This document shows positions 9,051-19,917 of a stretch of DNA of 64,000 nt, one piece after another. The notes beneath the pieces are model-generated. The model saw nothing but the letters and a program-made list of their open reading frames with translations. It was not told the DNA's origin and did no database searches. A program made the position numbers and the translations under genes. Origin of the DNA: Arthrobacter caoxuetaonis (lineage in GTDB: Bacteria; Actinomycetota; Actinomycetes; Actinomycetales; Micrococcaceae); assembly GCF_023921125.1 (NCBI RefSeq), contig NZ_CP099466.1:2790001-2854000 (forward strand). The letters run 5' to 3'. The first letter of the stretch is position 1, and each line of letters begins with the position of its first letter.

Positions 9051-9904
9051 TACTCTGCGTCCTCTTCTTCCATCCAGGTGCGGTTGCTGCCGGTGAGCAC
9101 GATGTCCCAGTTGTAGCCCGTGGCCCACTCGTGCGAGGTGATGTTGTGATCATACGAAGCCACCAGGCGGTCCCGGGCCTTCTGGTCGGTGATCGACTGG
9201 TAGATCGGGTCCAGGGCGAAGAGCGGATCACCCGGGAAGTACATCTGGGTGATCATCCGCTGGGTGAAATCCGTCCCGAACAGGGAGAAGTGGATGTGCG
9301 CCGGGCGCCAGGCGTTGAAGTGGTTCTTCCACGGGTAGGGGCCGGGCTTGATCGTGATGAACTCGTAGGAGCCGTCGTCGCCGGTGATGGCCCGTCCGAC
9401 GCCCGTGAAGTTCGGGTCGATCGGAGCCGGGTGCTGGTCGCGCTTGTGGATGTAGCGGCCAGCCGAGTTGGCCTGCCAGACCTCGATGAGCTGGTTGCGG
9501 ACCGGACGTCCGTCGCCGTCGAGCACCCGGCCGCGGACGATGATGCGTTCGCCCAGGGGTTCGCCGTTGTGCTGGATGGTCAGGTTCGACTCCAGGGCAT
9601 GCACGTCCTGGTGGCCGAATGCCGGGGACCACAGTTCAATCGTCTCGGGATCGGTGTGGTGCAGGTTCTTGGTCGGGTGGCGCAGGAGCGAGCTGCGGTA
9701 GGGGCGGAAATCGATCCGCGGCTGCGTCTCTTCGGCAGCGCCGTTGTCCACGCCCTTCCGGTACGCTTCGTGGATTGTCCGGATCTCGCCGGAAATCTGG
9801 TCCTGGGATGCCTCGGCTGCATCCAGCCGTTCGACTATCTGGTCTGCGAACAGGTCATCCGCGGGGGCGGAGCTGTGGTTCACATCCATGGTGTTCTCGT
9901 CCAT
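9050..9904 (-). CDS. pcaH: Protocatechuate 3,4-dioxygenase, beta subunit
   Basis: Iron(III)-binding subunit that opens protocatechuate to 3-carboxy-cis,cis-muconate. From the start at 9904 (GAAGG ribosome site) it has 284 residues. The four iron ligands are recognisable: Tyr in AGRYIHK, Tyr in GPYPWKNHF, and the two histidines of RPAHIHFS. It has a longer N terminus (about 45 residues) than the minimal family domain. It is the first pca gene behind the operator at 9988-10029, so it probably heads a pcaHGBDC(FIJR) transcript. Confidence 0.94.
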   Translation of the reverse strand: MDENTMDVNHSSAPADDLFADQIVERLDAAEASQDQISGEIRTIHEAYRKGVDNGAAEETQPRIDFRPYRSSLLRHPTKNLHHTDPETIELWSPAFGHQDVHALESNLTIQHNGEPLGERIIVRGRVLDGDGRPVRNQLIEVWQANSAGRYIHKRDQHPAPIDPNFTGVGRAITGDDGSYEFITIKPGPYPWKNHFNAWRPAHIHFSLFGTDFTQRMITQMYFPGDPLFALDPIYQSITDQKARDRLVASYDHNITSHEWATGYNWDIVLTGSNRTWMEEEDAE

Positions 9905-9987
9905 GGTCCTTCTTCCTGTCAGGGCAGAACGCTTCCTCGCGTCCCGCAGGGGGCCGGCATCCCGTGGCTGGAAACCACGATACACCT

Positions 9988-10029
9988 AAATGTTCACTAT
10001 CTGTACAGATGTTCACCTAGTGAACATCT
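9988..10029 (-). promoter_or_regulatory. Three-half-site operator of PcaU/PcaR type
   Basis: AGATGTTCAC (10007-10016) and GTGAACATCT (10020-10029) are perfect 10-bp inverted repeats around CTA. A third copy, AAATGTTCAC (9988-9997, 9 of 10 identical), lies in direct orientation 9 nt from the palindrome. This palindrome-plus-direct-repeat layout of 10-bp elements is the one described for the IclR-family activator PcaU of Acinetobacter. The site lies 84-125 nt upstream of the pcaH start and directly beyond the pobA stop, consistent with an activator site. Confidence 0.8.
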
Positions 10030-10056
10030 GCTGTTGTGCGGTCTTGTGGACTGCTG

Positions 10057-11253
10057 CTACTGGCCGGGCCAGCCGGTGTAGGCCTCGGCAAGGTAGGCCT
10101 GTCCGTGGCGGGAGGAGACAACACCATTCAGCTCTCCCAGTGCACGCTTGCGTTCGAACGGCGTGGCGTCCGGACGCGTGTGCAGCATGGACGTCATCCA
10201 ATAGGAGAAGTTCTGCGCGCGCCACACCCGCTTCAGGGCCTTTTCGCTGTAACCGTCCAAAAGCCCGGAGTTCTTCGTGGCGTAGTACGAGTCGATGGCC
10301 TCGAAGAGCACTGCAACGTCTGCCAGGGCCAGGTTCAGGCCCTTGGCGCCGGTTGGCGGAACAGTATGCCCGGCGTCGCCGGCAAGGAACATGTTCCCGT
10401 AGCGCAGCGGCTCGCAGACGTAGCTCCGGAACTTCAGGACCGTCTTCTCGAAAATCGGACCGCGCTTGAGTTCGAAGCCGTCCGGGCCGTCAACACGCCG
10501 CTGCAGCTCATTCCAGATCTGCTCCTCGCTCCAGGCTTCGGGATCCTCATTGGGGTCGGACTGGAAGTACATGCGCTGGACGTTGTCGTTGCGCTGGCTG
10601 ATCAGTGCAAATCCATGGTCGGAGTTGGCATAGATCAGCTCCGGGGCACTCGGCGGCGCTTCGGTGAGGATGCCGAACCAGGCGAACGGGTACTCAATGA
10701 AGTTATCCGTCCGCAGCTCCTTGGGGATGGAACGCTTGCAGATACCCTGTGAGCCGTCGGCACCGACCAGGATGTCGCAGTGGATTTCGAAGTCTGCACC
10801 CTCCTGGTCCGTGAAGCGGATCTTGGGCACGGACGTTGTCTGGTCCAGCACCTCGGTGTTGGACACGGCGTAGCGGACGTCGCCGCCGTCGCGCTCCCGG
10901 GCGGCGGCAAGGTCGACGAAGACTTCATTCTGCGGATAGAGCCACACAGACTCCCCCACCAGGTCCTCAAAATCGATGCGGTGGCTTTCCCCGCCGAAGC
11001 GCAGGTCGATCCCGTCATGCTTGTAACCGTCAACCAGGACCCGGTCGCTGACTCCGCCTTCGGTCAGCATGCGGACACTGCCGTGCTCCAGGATGCCGGC
11101 GCGGTGCGTCGTGCGGATGGTTTCATGGTCGCGCTTTTCCACGACGATGTTCTCGATGCCCGACTTGGCGAGCATATGGGAGAGCATGAGCCCGGCCGGA
11201 CCACCTCCAACAATGCCTACTTTGGTCTTGAGGACGGTGCGCGCTGCAGTCAA
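10057..11253 (-). CDS. pobA: 4-hydroxybenzoate 3-monooxygenase
   Basis: FAD-dependent hydroxylase converting 4-hydroxybenzoate to protocatechuate. Its 398 residues match the family. It shows the Rossmann GGGPAG (16-21), the VGADGS motif of aromatic hydroxylases in the middle, and the FAD-binding LAGDAGHTVPPTGAKGLN toward the C terminus. The start is TTG at 11253, preceded by a strong AAAGGAG. It feeds directly into pcaHG, which lies downstream on the same strand but behind its own operator. Confidence 0.95.
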   Translation of the reverse strand: MTAARTVLKTKVGIVGGGPAGLMLSHMLAKSGIENIVVEKRDHETIRTTHRAGILEHGSVRMLTEGGVSDRVLVDGYKHDGIDLRFGGESHRIDFEDLVGESVWLYPQNEVFVDLAAARERDGGDVRYAVSNTEVLDQTTSVPKIRFTDQEGADFEIHCDILVGADGSQGICKRSIPKELRTDNFIEYPFAWFGILTEAPPSAPELIYANSDHGFALISQRNDNVQRMYFQSDPNEDPEAWSEEQIWNELQRRVDGPDGFELKRGPIFEKTVLKFRSYVCEPLRYGNMFLAGDAGHTVPPTGAKGLNLALADVAVLFEAIDSYYATKNSGLLDGYSEKALKRVWRAQNFSYWMTSMLHTRPDATPFERKRALGELNGVVSSRHGQAYLAEAYTGWPGQ

Positions 11254-11372
11254 TGCAGTACTCCTTTGGGGACAGGCTGGACGTACGCGGGCGGGAACGC
11301 CCTAGAGTCCAGTGTGAGTACCGGCACAGCCTCGGCGCGACTGCTTTCCCATTCAATGAGAATCTTCCCCAT

Positions 11373-11428
11373 CGAGATGGCAGAAAGTGCCCGTGTGAGC
11401 GCCCATAAGAGCCTTTTCTGCCATCTCG
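11373..11428. repeat. 56-bp palindromic repeat, copy A
   Basis: Imperfect palindrome beginning CGAGATGGCAGAAAGTGCCC and ending TTTTCTGCCATCTCG. The outer 14-15 bp pair perfectly and the centre is degenerate. A second copy of exactly the same length lies at 44241-44296, with most positions identical. It begins 10 nt after the stop of the IclR-type gene, between it and pobA. It may act as a terminator or mRNA-stabilising hairpin, or be a REP-like mobile element; the sequence alone does not decide. Confidence 0.8.
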
Positions 11429-11438
11429 GTGAGCGAGG

Positions 11439-12233
11439 TCAGTCCCCGGCTGCTGCCCCGCTGCCGTGGCGGGGGCCGGCTTCGGCCGAGTGTGTGCCCA
11501 GTCCGCGGGAAATACCCCGCGCGGCTGTCATGAGCGCCGGCACCGTGGCAGAGGTGTTCTCGCTGCCCCGCGGAACAACCACGCCAAGCGCAGCTACAGC
11601 CGGGCCCTGCGGCCCGAAGATGGGGACGGCAATGCCGGTGGTCTCGGGGTCGACGACGCCGGGAAGCGTCGCGCATCCTTCCCTGCGGATCCCGGCCCAC
11701 TGCCTGCGCAGTTCATCCGCGGCGGGGAACGGCGCAGGATCATCGCGGTGCCGGGCGAGGAATTCCTCCTGCACGTGCCGGGGCGCATGGGCCATCATGA
11801 CCATCCCGGAGGACGAGATATGCAGCGGCAGCCGACCCGCCACCCTGGCAAAGTTCGCCACCGACCCCCTGCTGGAGAGCCGTTCAATAAAGAGCACCTC
11901 ATCGTCCTGCAGGACGGAAAGCTGGGTGTGCTGGCGGATGACAGCCTGGATGTCTTCCATAAAGGGCATCGCCACCTGGCGCAGGTCCAGCGCCGATGAA
12001 CTCCGGCTGGCCAACTCCCAGAGACGCATGCCCAGACGCAGCTCACCCGTTCCCGACTTCTGCAGGACTTTGAGGGACGCGAGTTCCGCGGCCAGCCGAT
12101 GCGCGGTGGAGAGCGGGAGCCCCGCCCGCCGGGCGAGGGTGGCAACGGGCATGGACGGGTTCTCGGAGTCGAACGCCGAGATGACCCGCACGATTCGCTC
12201 CGCCATCGAATCACCGGAGGGGGAATTGGCCAT
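11439..12233 (-). CDS. IclR-family regulator, probably of pobA
   Basis: About 264 residues from ATG 12233; a GTG at 12251 is an equally possible start, and neither has a strong ribosome site. The N-terminal winged helix (VATLARRAGLPLSTAHRLAAEL) is followed by an IclR effector domain with the HISSSGMVMMAHA segment. It lies upstream of pobA in the same orientation, separated by the 56-bp palindrome. A PobR-like role (response to 4-hydroxybenzoate) is inferred from position. It is clearly a different subgroup from the PcaR-like protein at 2361-3152. Confidence 0.75.
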   Translation of the reverse strand: MANSPSGDSMAERIVRVISAFDSENPSMPVATLARRAGLPLSTAHRLAAELASLKVLQKSGTGELRLGMRLWELASRSSSALDLRQVAMPFMEDIQAVIRQHTQLSVLQDDEVLFIERLSSRGSVANFARVAGRLPLHISSSGMVMMAHAPRHVQEEFLARHRDDPAPFPAADELRRQWAGIRREGCATLPGVVDPETTGIAVPIFGPQGPAVAALGVVVPRGSENTSATVPALMTAARGISRGLGTHSAEAGPRHGSGAAAGD

Positions 12234-12276
12234 ACCAGTACTTTGGCACACGAAGACGGCTCGTCCGGTTAAACGG

Positions 12277-12308
12277 GGAAGGACCCCGCCTTTCGGCGGG
12301 GTCCTTCC
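12277..12308 (-). terminator. rpoC terminator
   Basis: Perfect 14-bp stem GGAAGGACCCCGCC / GGCGGGGTCCTTCC with a 4-nt loop, beginning 29 nt after the rpoC stop. Only a short T-rich stretch follows on the minus strand. It separates rpoBC from the IclR/pobA unit. Confidence 0.85.
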
Positions 12309-12336
12309 TTAGCGGTTTATGCGCTGCGTTCCGGCT

Positions 12337-15300
12337 TTAGCGGAATTCGCTGCCCATGTCGTAGTCATCCAGCGGGATGGCGTGGAACTCGGGGCTCAGG
12401 CCGCCGTCAACTCCGGCGTAGTCGAAGTCGCTGAAGGCGCTCGGGCCGGTGAAGAGGTTGGCCTTTGCTTCTTCGGTCGGCTCGACAGTGACCTCGGTGT
12501 AACGGGGCAGGCCCGTTCCGGCCGGGATCAGCTTACCGATGATGACGTTCTCCTTGAGGCCGAGCAACGGGTCGCTCTTGCCTTCCATGGCCGCCTGCGT
12601 CAGGACGCGGGTGGTTTCCTGGAAGGAAGCAGCGGACAGCCAGGACTCGGTCGCCAGGGATGCCTTGGTGATGCCCATCAGTTCCGGACGGCCAGCGGCC
12701 GGACGGCGTCCTTCGGAGACCACGCGGCGGTTCTCGCTCTCGAACCGGCGGCGTTCTGCCAGCTCACCCGGGAGCAGGTCGGAATCGCCGGATTCGATCA
12801 CGGTCACGCGGCGCAGCATCTGGCGGACGATGACTTCCACGTGCTTGTCGTGGATGCCTACACCCTGGCTGCGGTACACGCGCTGGACTTCGTCCACCAG
12901 GAACTCCTGTGCCTTGCGCGGGCCGAGGATGCGGAGGATCTGCTTGGGATCCACTGCACCTGCAACCAGCTGCTGGCCAACCTCGACGTGGTCGCCGTCG
13001 GCAACCAGGAGGCGGGCACGGCGCAGGACCGGGTAGGCGATTTCCTCGGTGCCGTCATCGGGAGTGACAACCAGACGCATCTGGCGGTCGGCCTCTTCGA
13101 TGGTGACCCGGCCGGCCGTCTCGGAGATCGGAGCAACGCCCTTGGGGGTACGTGCTTCGAAGAGCTCCTGGATACGGGGCAGACCCTGGGTGATATCTTC
13201 CGCCGATGCAACACCACCGGTGTGGAAGGTACGCATGGTCAGCTGGGTACCGGGCTCACCGATGGACTGTGCGGCAATGATGCCCACGGCCTCTCCGATG
13301 TCCACGGTCTTACCCGTGGCCAGAGACCGGCCGTAGCACAGTGCACAGGTTCCAACGGCCGACTCACAGGTCAGCACGGAGCGGACCTTGATGTCGGTGA
13401 CGCCGGCAGCGAAGAGCTTCGCGATCAGCACGTCGCCGACGTCGTCGCCGCCCTTGGCCAGGACGTTGCCTTCTGCATCGGTGACGTCGGTGGCCAGCGT
13501 ACGGGCGTACGCCGAGTTCTCGACCTCTTCGTGCAGCACCAGTTCACCGTTGTGATCCGGAACAGCAATGGTGACGTTCAGGCCGCGCTCGGTACCGCAG
13601 TCCTCTTCGCGGACAATGACGTCCTGCGAGACGTCCACCAGACGACGGGTCAGGTAACCCGAGTTGGCGGTACGCAGGGCGGTATCGGCCAGACCCTTAC
13701 GGGCACCGTGGGTGGCGATGAAGTATTCCAGGACCGACAGGCCTTCACGGTAGGAAGACTTGATCGGACGCGGGATGATCTCGCCCTTCGGGTTGGCCAC
13801 CAGACCGCGGATACCGGCGATCTGCCGGACCTGCAGCCAGTTGCCTCGTGCACCGGAGGACACCATGCGGTTGATGTTGTTCTCGATCGGCATGTTGTCA
13901 CGCATAGCCTTGGCAACCTCGTTGGTTGCCTGGTTCCAGATGTCGATGAGCTCCTGGCGGCGCTCGTCTTCAGCGATCAGGCCCTTGCCGTACTGGCTTT
14001 CGACCTTGGCTGCGCGTGCTTCGTAAACCTCCATGATGGCGGGCTTGTCGATCGGAGCAGCGATGTCCGAGATGGCAACGGTGACGCCTGAGCGGGTGGC
14101 CCAGTAGAAACCGGAGTCCTTCAGGTTGTCCAGCGTGGCCGCCGTGACGACCTTCGGGTACCGCTCGGCCAGATCGTTGACGATCTGGGAGAGCTGGCCC
14201 TTGTCGGCAACCGCCTCGACCCAGGGGTAGTCCTCAGGCAGGGTCTGGTTGAACAGAACCTGGCCCAGCGACGTCGGGATGAGGGCAGGAGTGCCTTCTT
14301 CCCAGCCTTCCGGAGCCGGCTGACCGTCGCTCGGGACGAAGCCGTCAACGCGGATCCTGACCGGAGCGTTCAGGTGCAGCTCGCCAAGGTCGTGGGCCAT
14401 GATGGCCTCGGCCAGCGAAGCGAACACACGGCCTTCACCGGCTGCGCCCTGACGCTTGGTGGTCAGGTGGTGCAGGCCGATGATCATATCCTGCGAAGGC
14501 AGGGTCACCGGACGGCCGTCGGACGGCTTCAGGATGTTGTTCGAGGACAGCATCAGGATGCGTGCTTCGGCCTGGGCTTCGGGGCTCAGCGGCAGGTGCA
14601 CTGCCATCTGGTCGCCGTCGAAGTCAGCGTTGAAGGCGCCGCAGACCAGCGGGTGCAGCTGGAGGGCCTTGCCCTCAACCAGCTGCGGCTCGAAGGCCTG
14701 GATGCCGAGGCGGTGCAGGGTGGGTGCACGGTTGAGCAGCACCGGGTGTTCGGTGATGATCTCTTCCAGCACGTCCCAGACCTGCGGGCGGAAACGCTCG
14801 ACCATGCGCTTGGCGCTCTTGATGTTCTGTGCGTGGTTGAGGTCAACCAGGCGCTTCATCACGAACGGCTTGAAGAGCTCCAGAGCCATCTGCTTGGGCA
14901 GGCCGCACTGGTGCAGCTTCAGCTGCGGGCCAACCACGATCACGGAACGGCCGGAGTAGTCAACGCGCTTGCCGAGCAGGTTCTGGCGGAACCGGCCCTG
15001 CTTGCCCTTGAGCATGTCCGAGAGCGACTTCAGCGGGCGGTTGCCCGGTCCGGTGACCGGACGGCCACGGCGGCCGTTGTCGAACAGGGAGTCAACAGCT
15101 TCCTGGAGCATGCGCTTTTCGTTGTTCACGATGATCTCGGGGGCACCGAGATCCAGCAGGCGCTTCAGGCGGTTGTTGCGGTTGATCACGCGGCGGTACA
15201 GGTCGTTGAGGTCCGACGTCGCGAAACGGCCGCCGTCGAGCTGGACCATCGGGCGCAGTTCCGGCGGGATCACCGGGACAGCGTCGAGGACCATGCCCAT

Positions 15301-16227
15301 GGGGCTGTTCGTGGTGGTCAGGAACGCGTTGACAACCTTCAGGCGCTTCAGGGCACGCGTCTTGCGCTGGCCCTTGCCGTTCTGGATGATCTCGCGCAGG
15401 TTCTCAGACTCCTGCTGCATGTCGAAGTCTTCAAGGCGCTTCTTGATTGCTTCCGCACCCATGGAGCCTTCGAAGTACAGGCCGTAACGGTCGCGCAGTT
15501 CGCGGTACAGGCCTTCGTCGCCCTCGAGGTCGCCGACCTTGAGGTTCTTGAAGCGCTCCCAGACCTGCTCGAGGCGTTCGATGTTGTTGTCGGCGTCGCG
15601 GCGGACCTTGGCCATCTGGCGGTCGGCGGAGTCGCGGGCCTTCTTCTTATCGGCAGCCTTGGCGCCTTCACCTTCGAGGCGGGCAAGCTCGCCTTCGAGG
15701 TCCTTGGCAATGGCGGCGATGTCGGAGTCGCGCTGGTCGACGAGGTGCTTGCGCTCCAGGTCGTGCTCGGCCTGCAGGTTCGGCAGTTCGGCGTGGCGGT
15801 TATCTTCGTCAACGGCAGTGATCATGTACGCAGCGAAGTAGATGACCTTTTCAAGGTCCTTCGGCGCCAGGTCAAGCAGGTAGCCCAGACGGGAGGGAAC
15901 ACCCTTGAAGTACCAGATGTGGGTAACCGGAGCGGCGAGCTCAATGTGGCCCATCCGCTCGCGGCGGACCTTGGCACGGGTTACTTCGACACCGCAGCGC
16001 TCACAAATGATGCCCTTGAAGCGGACGCGCTTGTACTTGCCGCAGTAGCATTCCCAGTCGCGGGACGGACCGAAAATCTTTTCGCAGAAAAGACCGTCCT
16101 TCTCCGGCTTCAGGGTTCGGTAGTTGATGGTTTCCGGCTTTTTGACCTCGCCGTAAGACCAGTTGCGGATTTCGTCCGCAGTGGCAAGGCCGATTCGCAT
16201 GAGGCCGAACGTGGAATCGTTGGACAT
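12337..16227 (-). CDS. rpoC: DNA-directed RNA polymerase beta' subunit
   Basis: Largest core subunit of RNA polymerase, 1296 residues. The start at 16227 gives [20 protein letters not shown]; the longer upstream reading is non-homologous. The N-terminal zinc cluster (CYCGKY...CERCGVEV) lies around residues 60-80. The catalytic Mg-binding motif is [12 protein letters not shown]. The second zinc site (CGTERG...[11 protein letters not shown]) lies in the last third. The gene follows rpoB after 189 nt, and a terminator follows it. Confidence 0.98.
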   Translation of the reverse strand: MSNDSTFGLMRIGLATADEIRNWSYGEVKKPETINYRTLKPEKDGLFCEKIFGPSRDWECYCGKYKRVRFKGIICERCGVEVTRAKVRRERMGHIELAAPVTHIWYFKGVPSRLGYLLDLAPKDLEKVIYFAAYMITAVDEDNRHAELPNLQAEHDLERKHLVDQRDSDIAAIAKDLEGELARLEGEGAKAADKKKARDSADRQMAKVRRDADNNIERLEQVWERFKNLKVGDLEGDEGLYRELRDRYGLYFEGSMGAEAIKKRLEDFDMQQESENLREIIQNGKGQRKTRALKRLKVVNAFLTTTNSPMGMVLDAVPVIPPELRPMVQLDGGRFATSDLNDLYRRVINRNNRLKRLLDLGAPEIIVNNEKRMLQEAVDSLFDNGRRGRPVTGPGNRPLKSLSDMLKGKQGRFRQNLLGKRVDYSGRSVIVVGPQLKLHQCGLPKQMALELFKPFVMKRLVDLNHAQNIKSAKRMVERFRPQVWDVLEEIITEHPVLLNRAPTLHRLGIQAFEPQLVEGKALQLHPLVCGAFNADFDGDQMAVHLPLSPEAQAEARILMLSSNNILKPSDGRPVTLPSQDMIIGLHHLTTKRQGAAGEGRVFASLAEAIMAHDLGELHLNAPVRIRVDGFVPSDGQPAPEGWEEGTPALIPTSLGQVLFNQTLPEDYPWVEAVADKGQLSQIVNDLAERYPKVVTAATLDNLKDSGFYWATRSGVTVAISDIAAPIDKPAIMEVYEARAAKVESQYGKGLIAEDERRQELIDIWNQATNEVAKAMRDNMPIENNINRMVSSGARGNWLQVRQIAGIRGLVANPKGEIIPRPIKSSYREGLSVLEYFIATHGARKGLADTALRTANSGYLTRRLVDVSQDVIVREEDCGTERGLNVTIAVPDHNGELVLHEEVENSAYARTLATDVTDAEGNVLAKGGDDVGDVLIAKLFAAGVTDIKVRSVLTCESAVGTCALCYGRSLATGKTVDIGEAVGIIAAQSIGEPGTQLTMRTFHTGGVASAEDITQGLPRIQELFEARTPKGVAPISETAGRVTIEEADRQMRLVVTPDDGTEEIAYPVLRRARLLVADGDHVEVGQQLVAGAVDPKQILRILGPRKAQEFLVDEVQRVYRSQGVGIHDKHVEVIVRQMLRRVTVIESGDSDLLPGELAERRRFESENRRVVSEGRRPAAGRPELMGITKASLATESWLSAASFQETTRVLTQAAMEGKSDPLLGLKENVIIGKLIPAGTGLPRYTEVTVEPTEEAKANLFTGPSAFSDFDYAGVDGGLSPEFHAIPLDDYDMGSEFR

Positions 16228-16416
16228 GGGTCCCTGTTCTCTCTTGTTCTCTAAATCTGAATGTCTCGGGTACGGGAAGAAGCGAAAGCTGAACTGGTCC
16301 CCAGCCAGGGCCGGACGGTCCGGGTTGGACGGCTTTAATATTCCTGCGAGCTCTGCGAGCAAGGAATTTCGTTGCCGCCGTTCCGGGCCGCCCGGCCCCA
16401 GCCGGGCCAGTTACGG

Positions 16417-19400
16417 CTAAACCTCTTCTACTGAGCTCGGCTCTGCGCGGGACAGATCAATACCCAGCTCTTCCGCGGCCCGGAAGACTTCTTCATCCGA
16501 GTCACGCATTTCAATCGTGTTGCCCTCGGTGGAAAGGACTTCCACGTTCAGGCAGAGCGACTGCATTTCCTTGATGAGCACCTTGAACGATTCCGGAACG
16601 CCGGGCTCCGGGATGTTCTCACCCTTGACGATGGCTTCGTAGACCTTGACGCGGCCGTGGATGTCATCGGACTTGATGGTGAGCAGTTCCTGCAGGGTGT
16701 AAGCGGCACCGTAGGCTTCCAGGGCCCAGACTTCCATTTCACCGAAGCGCTGGCCGCCGAACTGTGCCTTACCACCCAGCGGCTGCTGCGTGATCATGGA
16801 GTACGGACCCGTGGAGCGTGCGTGGATCTTGTCGTCGACAAGGTGGTGCAGCTTCAGGATGTACATGTAGCCAACGGAAATCGGATCCGGGAACGGCTGG
16901 CCGGAGCGGCCGTCGAACAGACGGGCCTTTCCGGAAGCACCGATCAGGCGGTCGCCGTCGCGGGTGACGTTCGTGGAGTCCAGCAGGTTGGTGATTTCAT
17001 CCTCACTGGCACCGTCGAACACCGGGGTGGCAACAGTCGTGGGACCGGTCTCACGCGGCAGTTCGGGCAGGTCCTTGACCCAGTCCGGCTCGCCCTCGAT
17101 CTTCCAGCCCTGCTTGGCAGCCCAGCCCAGGTGGATTTCCAGGACCTGTCCGACGTTCATTCGGCCCGGGACACCCAGCGGGTTCAGGACGATGTCGACG
17201 GGGGTTCCGTCTTCCAGGAACGGCATGTCTTCGATCGGGAGGATCTTGGAGATGACGCCCTTGTTGCCGTGGCGGCCGGCCAGCTTATCGCCGTCCGTGA
17301 TCTTGCGCTTGTGGGCAACGTAGACGCGCACCAGCTGATTGACGCCCGGGGGCAGCTCGTCGTCGTTGTCACGGTCGAAGATTCGCACGCCGATGACGGT
17401 TCCGGACTCGCCGTGGGGAACCTTCAGGGAGGTGTCGCGGACTTCGCGGCTCTTCTCGCCGAAGATGGCGCGCAGCAGGCGCTCTTCGGGGGTCAGCTCG
17501 GTTTCACCCTTCGGGGTCACGCGGCCAACCAGGATGTCTCCTGCTTCAACCTCGGCACCGATGTGGATGATGCCGCGCTCGTCGAGCTGGGCCAGAACTT
17601 CCTCGGACACGTTCGGGATGTCCCGGGTGATTTCCTCGGCACCGAGCTTGGTGTCGCGGGCATCAACTTCGTGCTCCTCGATGTGGATCGAGGTCAGGAC
17701 ATCGTCGGAGACCATGCGCTGCGAGAGGATGATCGCATCTTCGTAGTTGTGGCCTTCCCAGGACATGAAAGCGACGAGCAGGTTCTTGCCCAGCGCCAGT
17801 TCGCCCTGGTCGGTGGAGGGGCCGTCGGCGATAACGTCGTTGACCTCTACCCGGGTGCCCTCAGAGACGGTCACGCGCTGGTTGTACGCGTTGCCCTGGT
17901 TCGAGCGCGCGAACTTCATGATCGGGTAGCTGGTCTCGGTGCCGTCGTCGTTCATGACGGTGACAAGGTCAGCGGAAACCTCGGTGACGACGCCGGCCTT
18001 GGCGGCGGTGACGGAGTCACCGGCGTCGATGGCTGCGTACTTCTCCATACCGGTGCCCACCACGGGACGCTCGGAACGGAGCAGGGGCACGGCCTGCCGC
18101 TGCATGTTCGCACCCATGAGGGCACGGTTGGCATCGTCATGCTCGAGGAACGGAATCAGGGCCGTTGCGACCGACACCATCTGGCGCGGGGAAACGTCCA
18201 TGTACTCCACCTCGGTGGGCTCCACGAGCACGGGCTCGCCGGATCCGCCGCGGGCACGGACGAGGACCAGGTCCTCTTCGAAGTGGTTGTCGGCACGCAG
18301 CGGGGCGTTGGCCTGTGCGATCGTGCGCTCGACTTCGTCATCAGCCGTCAGGTAATCAACCTGGTCGGTCACGACGCCGTCAACAACCTTGCGGTACGGG
18401 GTCTCGATGAAGCCGAAGGCGTTGATCCGGGCGTAGGACGCCAGCGAACCGATCAGGCCGATGTTCGGGCCTTCAGGGGTTTCGATGGGGCACATACGTC
18501 CGTAGTGCGAGGGGTGGACGTCACGGACTTCCATGCCTGCACGGTCACGGGACAGACCGCCCGGGCCCAGCGCGGACAGGCGGCGCTTGTGCGTCAGACC
18601 GGCCAGCGGGTTGTTCTGGTCCATGAACTGCGAGAGCTGGGAGGTTCCGAAGAACTCCTTGATCGCAGCGACAACCGGACGGATGTTGATCAGGGTCTGC
18701 GGCGTGATTGCCTCGACGTCCTGGGTGGTCATCCGTTCACGGACAACGCGCTCCATACGGGAAAGGCCGGTGCGGATCTGGTTTTCAATCAGTTCGCCGA
18801 CGGCGCGGATGCGGCGGTTGCCGAAGTGGTCGATGTCGTCGACCTCAACGCGGATGTCGACGTCTTCACCGTTGCGCTTGCCGGGAATGGTCTTCTCGCC
18901 GGCGTGCAGCGCCACGAGGAACTTGATCATCGCGACGATGTCGTCGATGTTCAGGACCGAGGCATCAGAATCGCCAATGGGCTTCTCGACGCCCAGCTTG
19001 CGGTTGATCTTGTAACGGCCAACCTTGGCAAGGTCGTAGCGCTTCGGGTTGAAGTACAGGTTCTCCAGCAGCGTCTTTGCGGCTTCGACCGTGGGCGGCT
19101 CTCCCGGACGCAGCTTGCGGTAGATGTCCAGCAGGGCATCTTCCTGCGTCTCCGTGGGGTCCTTCTCCAGGGTGGCGCGGATGGAGTCGTACTCGCCAAA
19201 GGTCTCGAGGATCTGGCCTTCGGTCCAGCCCAGGGCCTTCAGCAGGATGGTGACGGACTGCTTGCGCTTGCGGTCCAGGCGGACACCCACCTGGTCGCGC
19301 TTGTCGATTTCCAGCTCGAACCAGGCACCGCGGGAAGGAATGATCTTCGCGGTGTAGATGTCTTTGTCACTGGTCTTGTCAGCGGTGCGCTCGAAGTAGG

Positions 19401-19917
19401 CGCCCGGGGAACGGACCAGCTGGGAAACAACGACACGCTCGGTGCCGTTGATCACGAAGGTGCCCTTGTCCGTCATCAGCGGGAAGTCACCCATGAACAC
19501 GGTCTGCTGCTTGATTTCGCCCGTGTTGTTGTTCATGAACTCGGCCTTAACGTACAGCGGTGCCGAGTACGTAGCGTCCCGGTCCTTGCACTCGGCCATG
19601 GTGTACTTCGGGTCCGCGAATTCAGGTTCCGAGAAGCTCAGGGACATGGTGCCCTGGAAGTCTTCGATCGGGGAGATTTCTTCGAAGATGTCCGCGAGGC
19701 CGGAGGTGGTAGCGAAGCCGGCGTCGCCTTCTTCCTGCGCCTTCCTCAGGCGTTCCTTCCAGCGTTCGTTGCCGACAAGCCAGTCAAAGCTGTCCGTCTG
19801 CAGTGCAAGAAGATTGGGAACATCCAGCGGTTCGTGAATCTTTGCGAATGAAATCCGGGAAGCTGCGTTCTCCGGAGTGGTAGCGGTTGCGTTATTAGAG
19901 GTGCTCGAGGCGACCAA
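16417..19917 (-). CDS. rpoB: DNA-directed RNA polymerase beta subunit
   Basis: Core RNA polymerase subunit of 1166 residues when started at TTG 19917, which has GGAAGGA 7 nt upstream; GTG 19932 would add five residues but consumes that ribosome site. The rifampicin-resistance region reads [20 protein letters not shown] followed by [11 protein letters not shown]. The positions corresponding to E. coli Asp516, His526 and Ser531 are unmutated, so a rifampicin-sensitive allele is expected. It is transcribed with rpoC. Confidence 0.98.
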   Translation of the reverse strand: MVASSTSNNATATTPENAASRISFAKIHEPLDVPNLLALQTDSFDWLVGNERWKERLRKAQEEGDAGFATTSGLADIFEEISPIEDFQGTMSLSFSEPEFADPKYTMAECKDRDATYSAPLYVKAEFMNNNTGEIKQQTVFMGDFPLMTDKGTFVINGTERVVVSQLVRSPGAYFERTADKTSDKDIYTAKIIPSRGAWFELEIDKRDQVGVRLDRKRKQSVTILLKALGWTEGQILETFGEYDSIRATLEKDPTETQEDALLDIYRKLRPGEPPTVEAAKTLLENLYFNPKRYDLAKVGRYKINRKLGVEKPIGDSDASVLNIDDIVAMIKFLVALHAGEKTIPGKRNGEDVDIRVEVDDIDHFGNRRIRAVGELIENQIRTGLSRMERVVRERMTTQDVEAITPQTLINIRPVVAAIKEFFGTSQLSQFMDQNNPLAGLTHKRRLSALGPGGLSRDRAGMEVRDVHPSHYGRMCPIETPEGPNIGLIGSLASYARINAFGFIETPYRKVVDGVVTDQVDYLTADDEVERTIAQANAPLRADNHFEEDLVLVRARGGSGEPVLVEPTEVEYMDVSPRQMVSVATALIPFLEHDDANRALMGANMQRQAVPLLRSERPVVGTGMEKYAAIDAGDSVTAAKAGVVTEVSADLVTVMNDDGTETSYPIMKFARSNQGNAYNQRVTVSEGTRVEVNDVIADGPSTDQGELALGKNLLVAFMSWEGHNYEDAIILSQRMVSDDVLTSIHIEEHEVDARDTKLGAEEITRDIPNVSEEVLAQLDERGIIHIGAEVEAGDILVGRVTPKGETELTPEERLLRAIFGEKSREVRDTSLKVPHGESGTVIGVRIFDRDNDDELPPGVNQLVRVYVAHKRKITDGDKLAGRHGNKGVISKILPIEDMPFLEDGTPVDIVLNPLGVPGRMNVGQVLEIHLGWAAKQGWKIEGEPDWVKDLPELPRETGPTTVATPVFDGASEDEITNLLDSTNVTRDGDRLIGASGKARLFDGRSGQPFPDPISVGYMYILKLHHLVDDKIHARSTGPYSMITQQPLGGKAQFGGQRFGEMEVWALEAYGAAYTLQELLTIKSDDIHGRVKVYEAIVKGENIPEPGVPESFKVLIKEMQSLCLNVEVLSTEGNTIEMRDSDEEVFRAAEELGIDLSRAEPSSVEEV

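Noticed and set aside
16657..19851. 1064-codon plus-strand frame over rpoB
   Set aside because: Antisense shadow produced by codon bias in high-GC DNA; the rpoB protein on the minus strand is unambiguous.
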